A stretch of DNA of 62,976 nucleotides from Acidobacteriota bacterium (GTDB lineage Bacteria > Acidobacteriota > Blastocatellia > Pyrinomonadales > Pyrinomonadaceae). The stretch lies in assembly GCA_003222975.1 (NCBI GenBank), contig QHXN01000023.1:1-62976 (forward strand), given 5' to 3'. The translations under genes and the position numbers were made by a program. Shown piece after piece: positions 24,017 to 33,107 of this stretch (within the stretch, counting starts at the first letter, position 1; every line of letters begins with the position of its first letter). The notes beneath the pieces are model-generated. The model worked only from the letters and a program-made list of their open reading frames with translations. It was not told the DNA's origin and did not search any database.

Positions 24017-26134
24017 TCAATGTTGCCCGCTCGCGGCCTGCGCCTTCGTCTGCCCGGTCAGCTCGGCGACGAGTTCGGTGGCGTCGAACATCTTGCGCAT
24101 GACTTCGAGCATGCCGCGCGAGTCAACGGAGATCGCGCGGTTGACCGACTCGTCGTAGATGAAGTTTCCGACGAGCGATTGGATGTTGCCGTCGAAGATG
24201 AGGCCGACCAGTTCGCCCTGGCGGTTGACGGTCGGCGAACCGGAGTTTCCTCCGATGATGTCGTTGGTCGTGACGAAGTTGAAGGGCGTCTTGAGGTCAA
24301 GCGCCGTCTTCCTGTCGAGCCAGCGCTGCGGCAGGTTGTAGGGGAACTGATATTTATGTTCAGCCGCGCGCTCGTAGAGGCCGCCGAGCGTGGTGAACGG
24401 CGCGACGTGGTGGCCGTTCTCGTTGTAGCCCTTGACCGAGCCGTAGGAGAGGCGCAGCGTAAACGTCGCGTCCGGGTAGAGCCGCGTGCCCTCGGTCTCG
24501 AAGAGCGCATGCGCGATCTTCGCGTAGGCGTTGCGCTCGACGCCGACGACCTCGTCCTCGTAACGCTTGCGCACGGCGCGCGCCTCCGGGTCAATCGAGC
24601 GCGCGAGTTCGAGCATCGGGTCGTTCGAGACGTTGATTGCCTCCGCACCCCCCTTGAAGAGCTGCGCGCGGAATGAAGCGTCCTTCAGTTTCGTGCCGTC
24701 AATCAGCTCGGCGGCGCGCGCTTCGGGCGTCTCGCCCTTCAGCACCCGCTGGACGAGCGGGTTCGACGCGCCGTACTCGTCGCGCATGAAGGCGAGCGAG
24801 TCGGCGAGTTTCATCTTATCGAAGTCGGGGTAGAGCGGCGCGTCCGCCGAGAGCGCCGCGCCGAGGGCGGGCAGGCGGTTGTCGGCGTATTCGGGCAGAC
24901 GCTCGGCGCTCGGCTTCGCGCTCTCGGCGGCGAAGCGCACGAGCGAGCGCGCGTACTGGAAGAGTTGCGTGTTGAAGCCTGCGGCGAGGTCGAGGAAGCG
25001 GCGGTCGCGCTCGTAGGGCGCGAAGTTTTTGCGCGCGGCGGCGATCAAGTCGAAGGCGTCGCCGTAGTCGCGCTGGCGGCGCGGGTCGGCGGCGATTGAC
25101 TGGCGGAGCGCCTGCTCCTCTTTGCTCTTGCGTGCCATCAAAGCCTGATCTTTCAGGCCGGCGAACTGCCCGCGATAGACCTTCAGGGCGTTCTGCACGC
25201 CGTTCAACTCGTTTTGCGCGCGCCGCGTCTGCTCCTCGCCCTGCGCCATGTAAGCTTTAAGCACGGCCTCGCGGTGTTCGAGCCAGCGCAGCAGCAGAGG
25301 GATCGCCGTGTCGCGCAGGTATTCGAGGTTGGCGACGGTGTTGAGGCGCGAGGTCGAGCCGGGGTTGCCGGTGACGAACGTCAGGTCGCCCTCCTTCGCG
25401 CCCGTGGTTGACCACTTCAGATACTCAGCCGGATGCACGGGCTGCCCGTTCTCATAGACGCGCACGAGCGACATGTCTATGTTGAAGCGCGGGAAGTTGA
25501 AGTTGTCAGGGTCGCCGCCGAAGAAGGCGGCCTGAAACTCCGGCACGAAGACGAGCCGCACGTCCGTGTACTTGTGATAGCGATAGAGGTTGTACTGCCC
25601 GCCCTGGTAGAGCGTGATAACGTCGCTGCGCAGGCTCGTCGCCCGCGTTGACTCGGCCTCGATGGCCTGGATGGCGGCGCGGCGCGCGGCCAGCGCGTCA
25701 ACCGCGGACGCGCCGGGCTTCACACCCGCGTTCACGCGCTCCGTCACATCCTCGATTGATTCGAGGACGTTCAGCTCAAGGTTCGGTATCTTCATCTCCT
25801 CGGCGGGCGTGCGCGCGAGGAAGCCTGTCTTGGCGTAGTCCTTCTGCGGCGTGGACAGCTCGGTGACGAAGTCCTCGACGATGTGGTAGTTCGTCAGCGC
25901 CAGCCCGTTCGGCGAGACGAATGACCCCGACCCGCCGTTGTTGAAGCGGACGGAGGCGAGCTGCAAGTGCTTCAGAAATTCGTCCGTCACGTCGAAGTTG
26001 TAGCGCTTTTTGATCTCGGCCCTCGGCACGTTGTTGAACGTCCACATGCCCTCGTCGGCGCGCGCCGCTGTGCCGAGCGACGACAGCACGAGCAGCGCGC
26101 CCAAGAGCACGCCCGCGAATCTTCTGATCTTCAT
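24017..26134 (-). CDS. S46 family serine peptidase (DPP7/DPP11-like)
   Basis: Exported dipeptidyl-peptidase that releases dipeptides from oligopeptide N-termini. A signal peptide (MKIRRFAGVLLGALLVL to ARA) is followed by a chymotrypsin-like fold: catalytic His in LALTNYHIVEDFV (residue ~85), and Ser in IIGGNSGSPTVNRQGEL (~residue 640). The long alpha-helical cap between them is typical of the family. Length ~705 matches DPP7 (~700). Start at ATG 26134 has TTGAGG upstream; a TTG start 12 nt earlier is less likely. Likely supports growth on peptides together with the GltS-type transporter region nearby. Specificity was not determined. Confidence 0.9.
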   Translation of the reverse strand: MKIRRFAGVLLGALLVLSSLGTAARADEGMWTFNNVPRAEIKKRYNFDVTDEFLKHLQLASVRFNNGGSGSFVSPNGLALTNYHIVEDFVTELSTPQKDYAKTGFLARTPAEEMKIPNLELNVLESIEDVTERVNAGVKPGASAVDALAARRAAIQAIEAESTRATSLRSDVITLYQGGQYNLYRYHKYTDVRLVFVPEFQAAFFGGDPDNFNFPRFNIDMSLVRVYENGQPVHPAEYLKWSTTGAKEGDLTFVTGNPGSTSRLNTVANLEYLRDTAIPLLLRWLEHREAVLKAYMAQGEEQTRRAQNELNGVQNALKVYRGQFAGLKDQALMARKSKEEQALRQSIAADPRRQRDYGDAFDLIAAARKNFAPYERDRRFLDLAAGFNTQLFQYARSLVRFAAESAKPSAERLPEYADNRLPALGAALSADAPLYPDFDKMKLADSLAFMRDEYGASNPLVQRVLKGETPEARAAELIDGTKLKDASFRAQLFKGGAEAINVSNDPMLELARSIDPEARAVRKRYEDEVVGVERNAYAKIAHALFETEGTRLYPDATFTLRLSYGSVKGYNENGHHVAPFTTLGGLYERAAEHKYQFPYNLPQRWLDRKTALDLKTPFNFVTTNDIIGGNSGSPTVNRQGELVGLIFDGNIQSLVGNFIYDESVNRAISVDSRGMLEVMRKMFDATELVAELTGQTKAQAASGQH

Positions 26135-26353
26135 TCTTAACCTCAAGTGTGAAATTTATTGGGAGTTTGAACAGGTTAGAATACCACAGCCCGCCTACGG
26201 ATGCCTGCCGTCAACAACCGCCCGCGCGCCGCCGCGACGGTGCCGTCCGGGCGGACATTTTGGGTTGATAATCTCGCCATTCAGAGTATCATCCGTGCTT
26301 GCAAGCCGGGAGCGTTACCCCTAAATAAAAACAGAGCAGGAAAACTTCCGAAG

Positions 26354-28054
26354 ATGAGAGCATCTCTTGCCTCCGTCCTTCTCGCGTGTCTCATGTCAGC
26401 CTTCTTCCCACAGCCGAACGACGCACAAAAGTTTGAGGCCGACCTCGTCGTCGTCAACGCCAACGTCCGCACGATGGACGCGCGCCGCCCCGTGGCAGAG
26501 GCCGTCGCCGTCTTCGGCAACCGCATTGCCGCCGTCGGCACGAACGAGGAGATACGGCGACTCGCGGGCGCGCACACTCGCGTCGTTGACGCCAGAGGCG
26601 CGCTCGTCCTGCCCGGCTTCAACGACTCGCATGTGCACTTCCTGTCGGGCGGCTTCCAGCTTTCGAGCGTTGACCTCCGCGACGCCGCGACGCCGCAGGA
26701 GTTCGCCGAGCGCATCCGCCGCTTCGCCGAAAAACTCCCGAAGGGGCGCTGGATCACGGGTGGCGACTGGGATCACGAGCGCTGGCCCAACGTTAACGGA
26801 AGTGCGCCGCTGCCGGCGAAAGAGTTGATTGACGCGTTCACGCCCGACCGCGCCGTCTTCGTCAACCGCCTCGACGGCCACATGGCGCTTGCCAACAGCT
26901 ACGCGCTTGAGCTGGCCGGAGTCACGCGCGACACGCCCGACCCGCCCGGCGGCCTCATCGTCCGCGACGCGAAGACGGGCGAGCCGACCGGCGTCCTCAA
27001 GGACGCCGCGCAGAGCTTCGTCTGGAAAGTTTTCCCCGAACCCAGCTTCGACGAGAAGCTTGAGGCCGCGCGCGCCGCGACCGGCCACGCGGCGAGTCAC
27101 GGCGTCACGAGCGTACAGGACATGTCCGCCGGCAACGACGTGGGCGTCTATCAGGCTCTGCTCGACCGCGGCGAGTTGAAGACGCGCATCTACGGGGCGT
27201 CGCCGCTGCCCGACTGGGAACGGCTCGGTCGCGTCGGCATCCTGCGCGCGTTCGGCGGCGATATGCTGCGCATCGGCGCGCTCAAGGGCTTCAGCGACGG
27301 CAGCCTCGGCTCGACCACCGCGCTCTTCTTCGAGCCTTACAACGACGCGCCGACGACGCGAGGGCTACCGGCGGACGAGATGTTCCCCGAAGGCGTGATG
27401 CTCAAGCGCGTCAAGGCCGCGGACGCCGCGGGCCTTCAGGTGATGATTCACGCCATCGGCGACAAGGCAAACGACACTATCCTCTCCATCTACGAGCAGG
27501 TCGCGCGGGAGCACGGCGAGCGCGACCGGCGCTTCCGCATCGAGCACGCGCAGCACCTCCGACCGCAGGACATCGCGCGCTTCGGTCGCGACCACATCGT
27601 CGCCTCGATGCAGCCCTACCACTGCATTGACGACGGTCGCTGGGCCGAAAAACGCATCGGCCACGAGCGGGCGAAGACGACTTACGCCTTCCGCTCCCTG
27701 CTCGACACGGGGGCCGTCCTCGCCTTCGGCTCCGACTGGACGGTCGCCCCTCTCGACCCCGTCCTCGGCATCTACGCCGCCACGACGCGCCGCACGCTCG
27801 ACGACAAGAACCCCGGCGGCTGGGTTCCCGAACAGAAGATCACGGTCGAGGAGGCCGTGCGCGCCTACACCGTCGGCTCGGCCTACGCCGAGTTCGCCGA
27901 AAACTCGAAGGGCACGATCACGCCCGGCAAGCTCGCCGACCTCGTGATTCTCTCCGAAGACATCTTCAAGATTGACCCGGTCGAGATCGAGAAGGTGCGC
28001 GTGCGGACGACCATCATGGACGGGCGCGTCGTTTACGAGGCGGCAAAACAGTAA
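26354..28054 (+). CDS. Exported amidohydrolase, YtcJ-like
   Basis: Metal-dependent hydrolase of the amidohydrolase superfamily (YtcJ/N-substituted formamide deformylase type). A signal peptide-like start ([18 protein letters not shown], residues 1-22) precedes the beta-sandwich [13 protein letters not shown]. Metal-site motifs: [11 protein letters not shown] (HxH, ~residue 95), DGSLGSTTA (~315), [11 protein letters not shown] (~365), IEHAQHL (~395), and [12 protein letters not shown] (~455, Asp). The C-terminal [14 protein letters not shown] closes the sandwich. Start at 26354 is chosen for the signal peptide. Substrate unknown. Confidence 0.87.
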   Translation: MRASLASVLLACLMSAFFPQPNDAQKFEADLVVVNANVRTMDARRPVAEAVAVFGNRIAAVGTNEEIRRLAGAHTRVVDARGALVLPGFNDSHVHFLSGGFQLSSVDLRDAATPQEFAERIRRFAEKLPKGRWITGGDWDHERWPNVNGSAPLPAKELIDAFTPDRAVFVNRLDGHMALANSYALELAGVTRDTPDPPGGLIVRDAKTGEPTGVLKDAAQSFVWKVFPEPSFDEKLEAARAATGHAASHGVTSVQDMSAGNDVGVYQALLDRGELKTRIYGASPLPDWERLGRVGILRAFGGDMLRIGALKGFSDGSLGSTTALFFEPYNDAPTTRGLPADEMFPEGVMLKRVKAADAAGLQVMIHAIGDKANDTILSIYEQVAREHGERDRRFRIEHAQHLRPQDIARFGRDHIVASMQPYHCIDDGRWAEKRIGHERAKTTYAFRSLLDTGAVLAFGSDWTVAPLDPVLGIYAATTRRTLDDKNPGGWVPEQKITVEEAVRAYTVGSAYAEFAENSKGTITPGKLADLVILSEDIFKIDPVEIEKVRVRTTIMDGRVVYEAAKQ

Positions 28055-28070
28055 GAGCTTAACTTGTATC

Positions 28071-28087
28071 AGCCCGCGAAGCGGGCT
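28071..28087. repeat. Short GC hairpin between amidohydrolase and transporter
   Basis: AGCCCGC/GCGGGCT with a 3-nt GAA loop, in the 87-nt gap between two co-directional genes. No T-run follows. It may be a small REP-like element or an RNA-processing stem. Confidence 0.5.
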
Positions 28088-28141
28088 AAATCCGCGTGTT
28101 TGTGGTGATCTGCTTTCGCCGTTTGAAGAGGTAATAGCGAC

Positions 28142-29443
28142 TTGGAGACAACCGTCGTCGAAGGGCTTCGCACCGTCAGGTTCGACCTCATCCTGACTCT
28201 CGCGCTGGCGGCCCTCTTCCTCTTCGTCGGCAGCTTCATTCAGCGCCGCGTCTCTCTGTTCGCGCGTTCGAGCATCCCGGCGGCGGCCATCGGCGGGCTG
28301 CTGTTCGCCTTCGTCGTGCTCGCGTTGCGTGCGCGGGGCACGCTCGGCGTCGCCGTTGACACCAGCTTGCGCGCGCCGCTGCAAACGGCCTTCTTCACGA
28401 CCATCGGCCTGAGCGCGACACTTTCGCTTCTGCGCGAGGGCGGCTGGCGCACAGCCTTCTTCTGGCTCATCGCCACGGCGACCGCCGTCGTGCAGAACGT
28501 CGTCGGCATATTTCTGGCCGTCGCGCTCGGAGCGCCCGCGCTGCTCGGCATCATCTGCGGCGCGCTGACGTTGACGGGCGGGCCCTCGACCGGATTGGGA
28601 TGGGCCGCGAAGTTCGAGGAGTACGGAGTGGCGGGCGCGGGCGCACCGATCATCGCGGCGGCGGTCTTCGGCATCTTCGTTGCCTGCCTCGTCGGCAACC
28701 CCGTCGCCACGTGGCTCATACGCCGACGCAAACTCGCGATGGCGCACGAGGCAGGGCACATGACTGTCGCGGCGGAGGAAGAGTTCTGGGCGCTCAGCCC
28801 GACCGTCGCCGCGGGCGAGGAGTGCGAGGCGAAGGGGGAAGACGAGAAGACGGCTGACGCGCACGCGCTGACGGGGCCGGTGCTGCTCCACAACCTTCTG
28901 CTCATCCTCGCGTTGATGGGCGCGGGCGCGCTCTTGAGCAAGTGGATCGGGCAGACGGGCGTCGTGCTGCCCGACTACATCGGCGCGATGGTGCTTGCCG
29001 CCGTCGTGCGGAACTTGGACGAGCGCACGGGCTGGTTGAAGTTGAACGCGCGCGCCGTCGAGGCGCTCGGCGGGATCGCGCTCGCGCTGTTCCTCGTCAT
29101 CGCGTTGATGAGTCTGGAACTTTGGAGGCTGGCGGGCCTCGCCCTGCCGATGCTCATCATACTTTCGGTGCAGGTCGTCGTCATGGTCGCCTACGCAGTG
29201 CTCGTCACATTCCCTCTGATGGGGCGCGACTACGAGGCGGCAGTGACGGCGAGCGGGCACGTCGGCTTCGGACTCGGCACGACGGCCAACGCGGTCGCCA
29301 ACATGGAGGCGCTGACAGCGCGCTACCAGTCGGCCCCGCGCAGCTTCCTCGTCGTGCCGGTCGTCGGCGCGTTCTTCATTGACCTCTCGAACTCTTTGGT
29401 CATCACGGCCTTTTTCAATCTCGTCATCAAATACCTGAAGTGA
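28142..29443 (+). CDS. gltS: GltS-type sodium/glutamate symporter
   Basis: Inner-membrane carrier of the GltS family. About ten to twelve hydrophobic segments with two inverted halves are visible. Each half has a pore-loop-like Gly/Ser motif: GALTLTGGPSTGLGWAAKF (residues ~140-158) and SGHVGFGLGTTANAVANM (near 378-395). A central charged loop (residues ~205-245) separates the halves, as in GltS. The start is a TTG at 28142 with GAGGT upstream; no nearby in-frame ATG exists. It lies between the amidohydrolase and a serine hydrolase on the same strand. Glutamate as substrate is inferred from the family. Confidence 0.88.
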   Translation: METTVVEGLRTVRFDLILTLALAALFLFVGSFIQRRVSLFARSSIPAAAIGGLLFAFVVLALRARGTLGVAVDTSLRAPLQTAFFTTIGLSATLSLLREGGWRTAFFWLIATATAVVQNVVGIFLAVALGAPALLGIICGALTLTGGPSTGLGWAAKFEEYGVAGAGAPIIAAAVFGIFVACLVGNPVATWLIRRRKLAMAHEAGHMTVAAEEEFWALSPTVAAGEECEAKGEDEKTADAHALTGPVLLHNLLLILALMGAGALLSKWIGQTGVVLPDYIGAMVLAAVVRNLDERTGWLKLNARAVEALGGIALALFLVIALMSLELWRLAGLALPMLIILSVQVVVMVAYAVLVTFPLMGRDYEAAVTASGHVGFGLGTTANAVANMEALTARYQSAPRSFLVVPVVGAFFIDLSNSLVITAFFNLVIKYLK

Positions 29444-29456
29444 GGCAACTCAAAAG

Positions 29457-30434
29457 ATGAGGCGACTCTTTTTCTACTCGGCGCTCGGAGTGTTGTTGCT
29501 GGCGGCAACTTTCTCGACAAGAGGGCAGACGCAAAACGGGAGGAAGCAGCCCGCGCAGGCGAGTCAGCCCGCAGCGTCGCCGCGCCTGCAAAAGATCGTG
29601 GACGACGCGGCGCGCGCGGCGCTCGAACGCTTCCGTGGAAAGGGCCTCGCGGAGAAGAACCTCGCCATCACGCTCGTTGACCTGACCGACCCGCGCCGCA
29701 CGGAGCAGGCGAGCTTCCGCGGCGCGGAGCCGATCTACCCGGCGAGCGTCGTCAAACTCTTCTACCTCGTCGCCGCGCACCGTTGGATGGAGGACGGGCG
29801 TCTGAAGGAGACCGAGGAGGTTGACCGCGCGCTCCGTGACATGATCGTCGAGTCTCTGAACGACCCGGCCCACTTCATCCTCGACGCGCTGACGGGCGTG
29901 TCGAACGGCGCGGAGCTGCCGCCGGACGAGTTGAGGCAGTGGGCCGAGCGGCGCAACGCCGTCAACCGCTACTTCGCCTCGCTCGGCTACACCAGCATCA
30001 ACGTCAACCAGAAGCCTTGGTGCGAGGGGCCATACGGGCGCGAGCGGCAGTTCTACGGGCCGCACTTCGAGAATCGCAACCGGCTGACGACTGACGCCAC
30101 GGCCCGCCTGCTCGCCGAGATCGCCACGGGCCGCGCGGTCACGCCTGCGCGCAGCGCGAAGATGTTGGAGCTTCTGAAGCGCGACTTCTCAGGCGCGAGC
30201 AAAGACCCGGACGACCAGGCGCACAACTTCACGGGGCTGGCGCTTGAGCCGGGCACGCGCCTCTGGTCGAAGGCCGGCTGGACGGACACGACGCGCCACG
30301 ACGCCGCCTACATCGAGCTGCCCGGCGGCCAACGCATCGTCCTCGTCACCTTCACCACGGACTTCGCCAAAGAGCGCGACATCATCCCCACGGTCGCGCG
30401 CGAAATAATAAAGGCGTTGACGGAAAAGCCGTGA
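29457..30434 (+). CDS. Exported class A beta-lactamase-like serine hydrolase
   Basis: 325 residues with an N-terminal signal sequence (FFYSALGVLLLAATFSTRG). YPASVVKLFYLVAAH gives the S-x-x-K active site (near residue 97). A KTG-type box appears degenerate: WSKAGWTDTTRHDAAYIEL contains K-A-G. The overall fold is that of class A beta-lactamase/PBP-like hydrolases. Beta-lactam hydrolysis cannot be claimed: the SDN loop is not clear and the KTG is altered. It may act on peptidoglycan or esters. The gene starts 13 nt after gltS, so both are probably co-transcribed. The stop codon is followed directly by a heptad fragment. Confidence 0.8.
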   Translation: MRRLFFYSALGVLLLAATFSTRGQTQNGRKQPAQASQPAASPRLQKIVDDAARAALERFRGKGLAEKNLAITLVDLTDPRRTEQASFRGAEPIYPASVVKLFYLVAAHRWMEDGRLKETEEVDRALRDMIVESLNDPAHFILDALTGVSNGAELPPDELRQWAERRNAVNRYFASLGYTSINVNQKPWCEGPYGRERQFYGPHFENRNRLTTDATARLLAEIATGRAVTPARSAKMLELLKRDFSGASKDPDDQAHNFTGLALEPGTRLWSKAGWTDTTRHDAAYIELPGGQRIVLVTFTTDFAKERDIIPTVAREIIKALTEKP

Positions 30435-30451
30435 ATCGTAAAGCGTGAACA
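30431..30451 (+). repeat. Heptad-repeat fragment, copy 10 (unit like GTGAAYC)
   Basis: GTGAATC, GTAAAGC, GTGAACA in tandem, starting at the serine hydrolase stop codon. The unit resembles copy 6 at 7.2 kb. No inverted second arm is visible, so it is a decayed or half copy. Confidence 0.55.
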
Positions 30452-30486
30452 ATTAATGTGCGTTGGGCGGTAAGTCGAGAGGGAAT

Positions 30487-30846
30487 ATGAGTCTTGAAGA
30501 AAAAGAGACGGAGAATCTGTTTTCATATGGAACTTTGCAGGCGGAGGCGGTTCAACTCGCTACGTTTGGTCGAAGATTTGAAGGCAAGCCGGATGTTCTG
30601 GTCGGATATAGCCTGACGATGATTCGGATACAGGATCAAAACTTTGTGGCCGCAAGTGGCACCGAGCATCACCGTAACATTCAATTCACCGGCAACACGT
30701 CAGACCTCGTAGAAGGCACGGTGTTCACGGTGACGAAGAAGGAGCTTGAACAGGCCGACGCATACGAGCCTGCCGGTTATAAACGCGTGCTCGCCCGATT
30801 GAGGTCGGGTATGAATGCATGGGTTTATGTGAGCATCAGTCAATAG
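30487..30846 (+). CDS. Gamma-glutamylcyclotransferase-like (AIG2/GGCT) protein
   Basis: 119 residues. FSYGTLQ near residue 12 is the substrate-binding YGxL motif of the GGCT fold, and Glu in ADAYEPAGYKR (~residue 97) fits the catalytic Glu position. The family forms 5-oxoproline from gamma-glutamyl peptides, though many members act on other amines. GAGAGGGA precedes the ATG at 30487. Its DNA is clearly less GC-rich than neighbours, which may reflect transfer. Convergent with the methyltransferase gene. Confidence 0.82.
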   Translation: MSLEEKETENLFSYGTLQAEAVQLATFGRRFEGKPDVLVGYSLTMIRIQDQNFVAASGTEHHRNIQFTGNTSDLVEGTVFTVTKKELEQADAYEPAGYKRVLARLRSGMNAWVYVSISQ

Positions 30847-30859
30847 CACCAAACGGCTT

Positions 30860-31516
30860 TTACGGCTTCTGTGCCAGCACCACACTCTTCGTCCAGCCGA
30901 TGGGTTCGAGCGGCGGGAAGCTGTAGTGCTCGACGACGCTGAAGAGGCGTTCGGTTGCGTCGGCAACATCGCGCGGTGGGTGCGCCTTGAAGCGAAACAT
31001 GATTTCGAGGAGCCGCGTCGCGGGCGAAGGCCGGATTGGCAGGAAGAGGAGGTGGCCGCCGGGCGCGAGCACGCGCGCAAGCTCGCCCAAGCCCTCGCGC
31101 AAGGGAAGGTATTCGAGCACGCCGCTCGTCACGACGAGGTTGAACAAGTCGTCGGGGAAGGGGAGCGAGAGGGCGTTCGCCCGGACGAAGGCAACGCGTT
31201 GGCGCGGGTCTGTGCCGAGCTTGCGGACGGCGCGGCGCGCGGTCTGGAGCGAGCGGCCCGAAAGGTCAACGGCGGTTATCTCGGCGGGCCTTCGGAGGAC
31301 TCTCAAAAGGGCGAGCGTGAGCAGCCCCGTGCCGCAGCCCGCGTCGAGTATGCGCGCGCCCGCGGGCAGGGGCAGAGGCGTCTCGCGCAGGTAGTGTTCG
31401 AGCGAGCGACCGTAGCCGTTGAACCTGAACATCAGGTCGTAGAGTTTCGTGAAGCGTTCGTAGATGGAGGCCGGGCTGTCGGCCAAGCTCGTGGTTGCTG
31501 CCTCGCTCTGGCTCAT
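30860..31516 (-). CDS. Class I SAM-dependent methyltransferase
   Basis: 218 residues. ILDAGCGTGLLTLALL (residues ~56-71) is the SAM-binding motif I; AVDLSGRSL is motif II (acidic Asp after beta2), and FNLVVTSGVLEYLPLREGL with LARVLAPGGHLLFLPI completes the Rossmann pattern. This places it with UbiE/type 11 small-molecule methyltransferases. The N-terminus (YERFTKLYDLMFRFNGYGRS) resembles quinone/lipid methyltransferases, but the substrate is not determinable. Divergent from the DsbA-like gene. Confidence 0.87.
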   Translation of the reverse strand: MSQSEAATTSLADSPASIYERFTKLYDLMFRFNGYGRSLEHYLRETPLPLPAGARILDAGCGTGLLTLALLRVLRRPAEITAVDLSGRSLQTARRAVRKLGTDPRQRVAFVRANALSLPFPDDLFNLVVTSGVLEYLPLREGLGELARVLAPGGHLLFLPIRPSPATRLLEIMFRFKAHPPRDVADATERLFSVVEHYSFPPLEPIGWTKSVVLAQKP

Positions 31517-31825
31517 TCGTTTCCCCTGTCCTTAAAGATTTGTCGAATCGGCGCTCGCCGGGATAAAAAGCGAAGTTGGGGGCCGCGGGTTCGCAAACGT
31601 TAACACAAATATGCTTTTTTTCTAAGTTCGGGCGCGAGCGGAACCGGGGCCGGGAAAGTCGCCGCCGCCGCTTCGTCTGGGCGAATCGCAGGTGTTACCA
31701 TGTGCCCGTCGTCGGGCGCGCGGCGCGTTCGAGGCGAGGCTCGGCTCAGGGCCTTGAGTGCGCGCGCCGCCGAACCCGGCTCGCTCTTGTACTTCAGAAA
31801 TCTTACCCGGACGGTGCTTAGTCGA
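31517..31825. promoter_or_regulatory. Divergent intergenic region
   Basis: About 310 nt between the methyltransferase and DsbA-like starts. It probably holds both promoters; a T-rich stretch lies near 31610-31625. The frame of the DsbA-like gene is open upstream to 31700, but that extension lacks conserved features. Nothing else recognised. Confidence 0.4.
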
Positions 31826-32545
31826 ATGAGTTCCAACCCCGAGGGAGCAAAACGTTACGCCCCCTTCGTCATCATCGGCGTCGTACTCGCCGTCGTCGTC
31901 GTCGGCATCGCGCTGATGTCGCGCCCGAACAACGCGAACACGTCCACGCAGCAGCCGACGCAAAACACGTTGCTGTCAAGCACGAGCGCGCCGCAGAGGA
32001 CGCCGACGGCGGGCGCGCCGAACCCGCACGCGCGTGGCGGCGAGAAGGCGGCGGTCACGCTCGAAGAGTTCAGCGACTTCCAGTGCCCGGCCTGCGGCGG
32101 ACTCGACCCCGGCTTGAGGAGCATCAGCAGGGACTACGGCGAGCGCGTCCGCTGGGTCTTCCGCAACTTCCCGCTCTCGATGCACAAGTACGCCTTCATC
32201 GCCGCGCGCGCCGCCGAGGCCGCGGGCGCGCAGGGGAAATTCTGGGAGATGCACGACCTACTCTACGACAACCAGAAGGACTGGGTTGACGCGCCGGAGC
32301 CGCGCGACCTCTTCGCCTCCTACGCCGCGCGGCTCGGCCTCGACGTGCAGAGGTTCAGGGCCGACCTGGATCGGCAGGACTTGGCCGACCGGATTAAGGC
32401 GGACTACGAGCGCGGCATCTCGCTCAACGTCAGGGGCACGCCCACCATTTTCATCAACGGGCGCGAGCTGATGCCTGGGAAGCTACCGTCCGAGCAGGAC
32501 ATACGCCGTGAGATTGACGCCGCGCTCAGCCCGGCGGGCAAGTGA
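31826..32545 (+). CDS. Membrane-anchored DsbA-family thiol-disulfide oxidoreductase
   Basis: 239 residues. An N-terminal membrane anchor (YAPFVIIGVVLAVVVVGIAL, residues ~10-29) leads to a disordered Thr/Gln/Pro-rich linker and a thioredoxin-fold domain. The active site is CPAC in EFSDFQCPACGGLDPG (~residue 88), with the cis-Pro in RGTPTIFINGREL (~residue 205). It catalyses disulfide formation or isomerisation in the periplasm. It lies 20 nt upstream of a VKOR gene, its natural reoxidase. Start at ATG 31826 is chosen because the membrane anchor follows it. Confidence 0.9.
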   Translation: MSSNPEGAKRYAPFVIIGVVLAVVVVGIALMSRPNNANTSTQQPTQNTLLSSTSAPQRTPTAGAPNPHARGGEKAAVTLEEFSDFQCPACGGLDPGLRSISRDYGERVRWVFRNFPLSMHKYAFIAARAAEAAGAQGKFWEMHDLLYDNQKDWVDAPEPRDLFASYAARLGLDVQRFRADLDRQDLADRIKADYERGISLNVRGTPTIFINGRELMPGKLPSEQDIRREIDAALSPAGK

Positions 32546-32565
32546 GGCCGAGGCGGGATTCACGC

Positions 32566-33036
32566 ATGAGCACTGAAGCCTTCGAGAAGAGTGGCGCGCG
32601 CCCGCGCGGACTTTGGTGGGACGCGGCGACGGCGCTCGTCGCCCTCGTCGGTTTGACGGACGCGGCCTACCTGACGGTCGAGCACATGACGGGCAGGAGC
32701 GTCCGCTGCATGATCGTGTCGGGCTGCGACGAGGTGCTCCAGAGTAGCTACGCCACTCTCGCCGCCGGCATCCCCGTCGCCGCCGTCGGTGCGCTCGCCT
32801 ACTTCGCGGTCTTCAGTCTCGCGACGCTCGCGGCCTTCGGCTACGGGGGAGCGCGCCGCCTGCTCGCGCCGCTCGTCGCGGTCATGTTCCTCGCAACGCT
32901 CTGGTTCTTCTACCTCCAAGCCTTCCGCATCCACGCCTTCTGCGCCTACTGCCTCCTCTCCGCCGCCGTCACCACCACGCTCACGCTGCTCGTCTTCGCA
33001 CGCCGCCTCACTGACTCCGAAAAACGACTGTCATAA
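32566..33036 (+). CDS. Vitamin K epoxide reductase (VKOR)-family protein
   Basis: 156 residues with four hydrophobic segments. A Cys pair near residues 45-51 (RCMIVSGCDEVLQS) and the quinone-side CAYC motif (HAFCAYCLLSA, ~residue 125) are the VKOR redox centres. Bacterial VKOR replaces DsbB, passing electrons from DsbA to quinone. Gene order DsbA-like then VKOR supports this pairing. Start at ATG 32566; a GTG at 32542 overlaps the previous stop but gives no conserved N-terminus. Confidence 0.9.
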   Translation: MSTEAFEKSGARPRGLWWDAATALVALVGLTDAAYLTVEHMTGRSVRCMIVSGCDEVLQSSYATLAAGIPVAAVGALAYFAVFSLATLAAFGYGGARRLLAPLVAVMFLATLWFFYLQAFRIHAFCAYCLLSAAVTTTLTLLVFARRLTDSEKRLS

Positions 33037-33107
33037 GCGCCTTTGCAAGATAACGGCTCTTCGCCCGTTCCTCCGAGTGCCGGAGTCTATCGGCAGGAGG
33101 AGACGAT

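Noticed and set aside
27365..29260. 631-residue minus-strand frame opposite the amidohydrolase and gltS
   Set aside because: No domain and strongly biased composition; it spans two real genes on the other strand.
29457..30434. A resistance beta-lactamase
   Set aside because: S-x-x-K is present but the SDN loop is not clear and KTG is altered; only a serine hydrolase call is justified.
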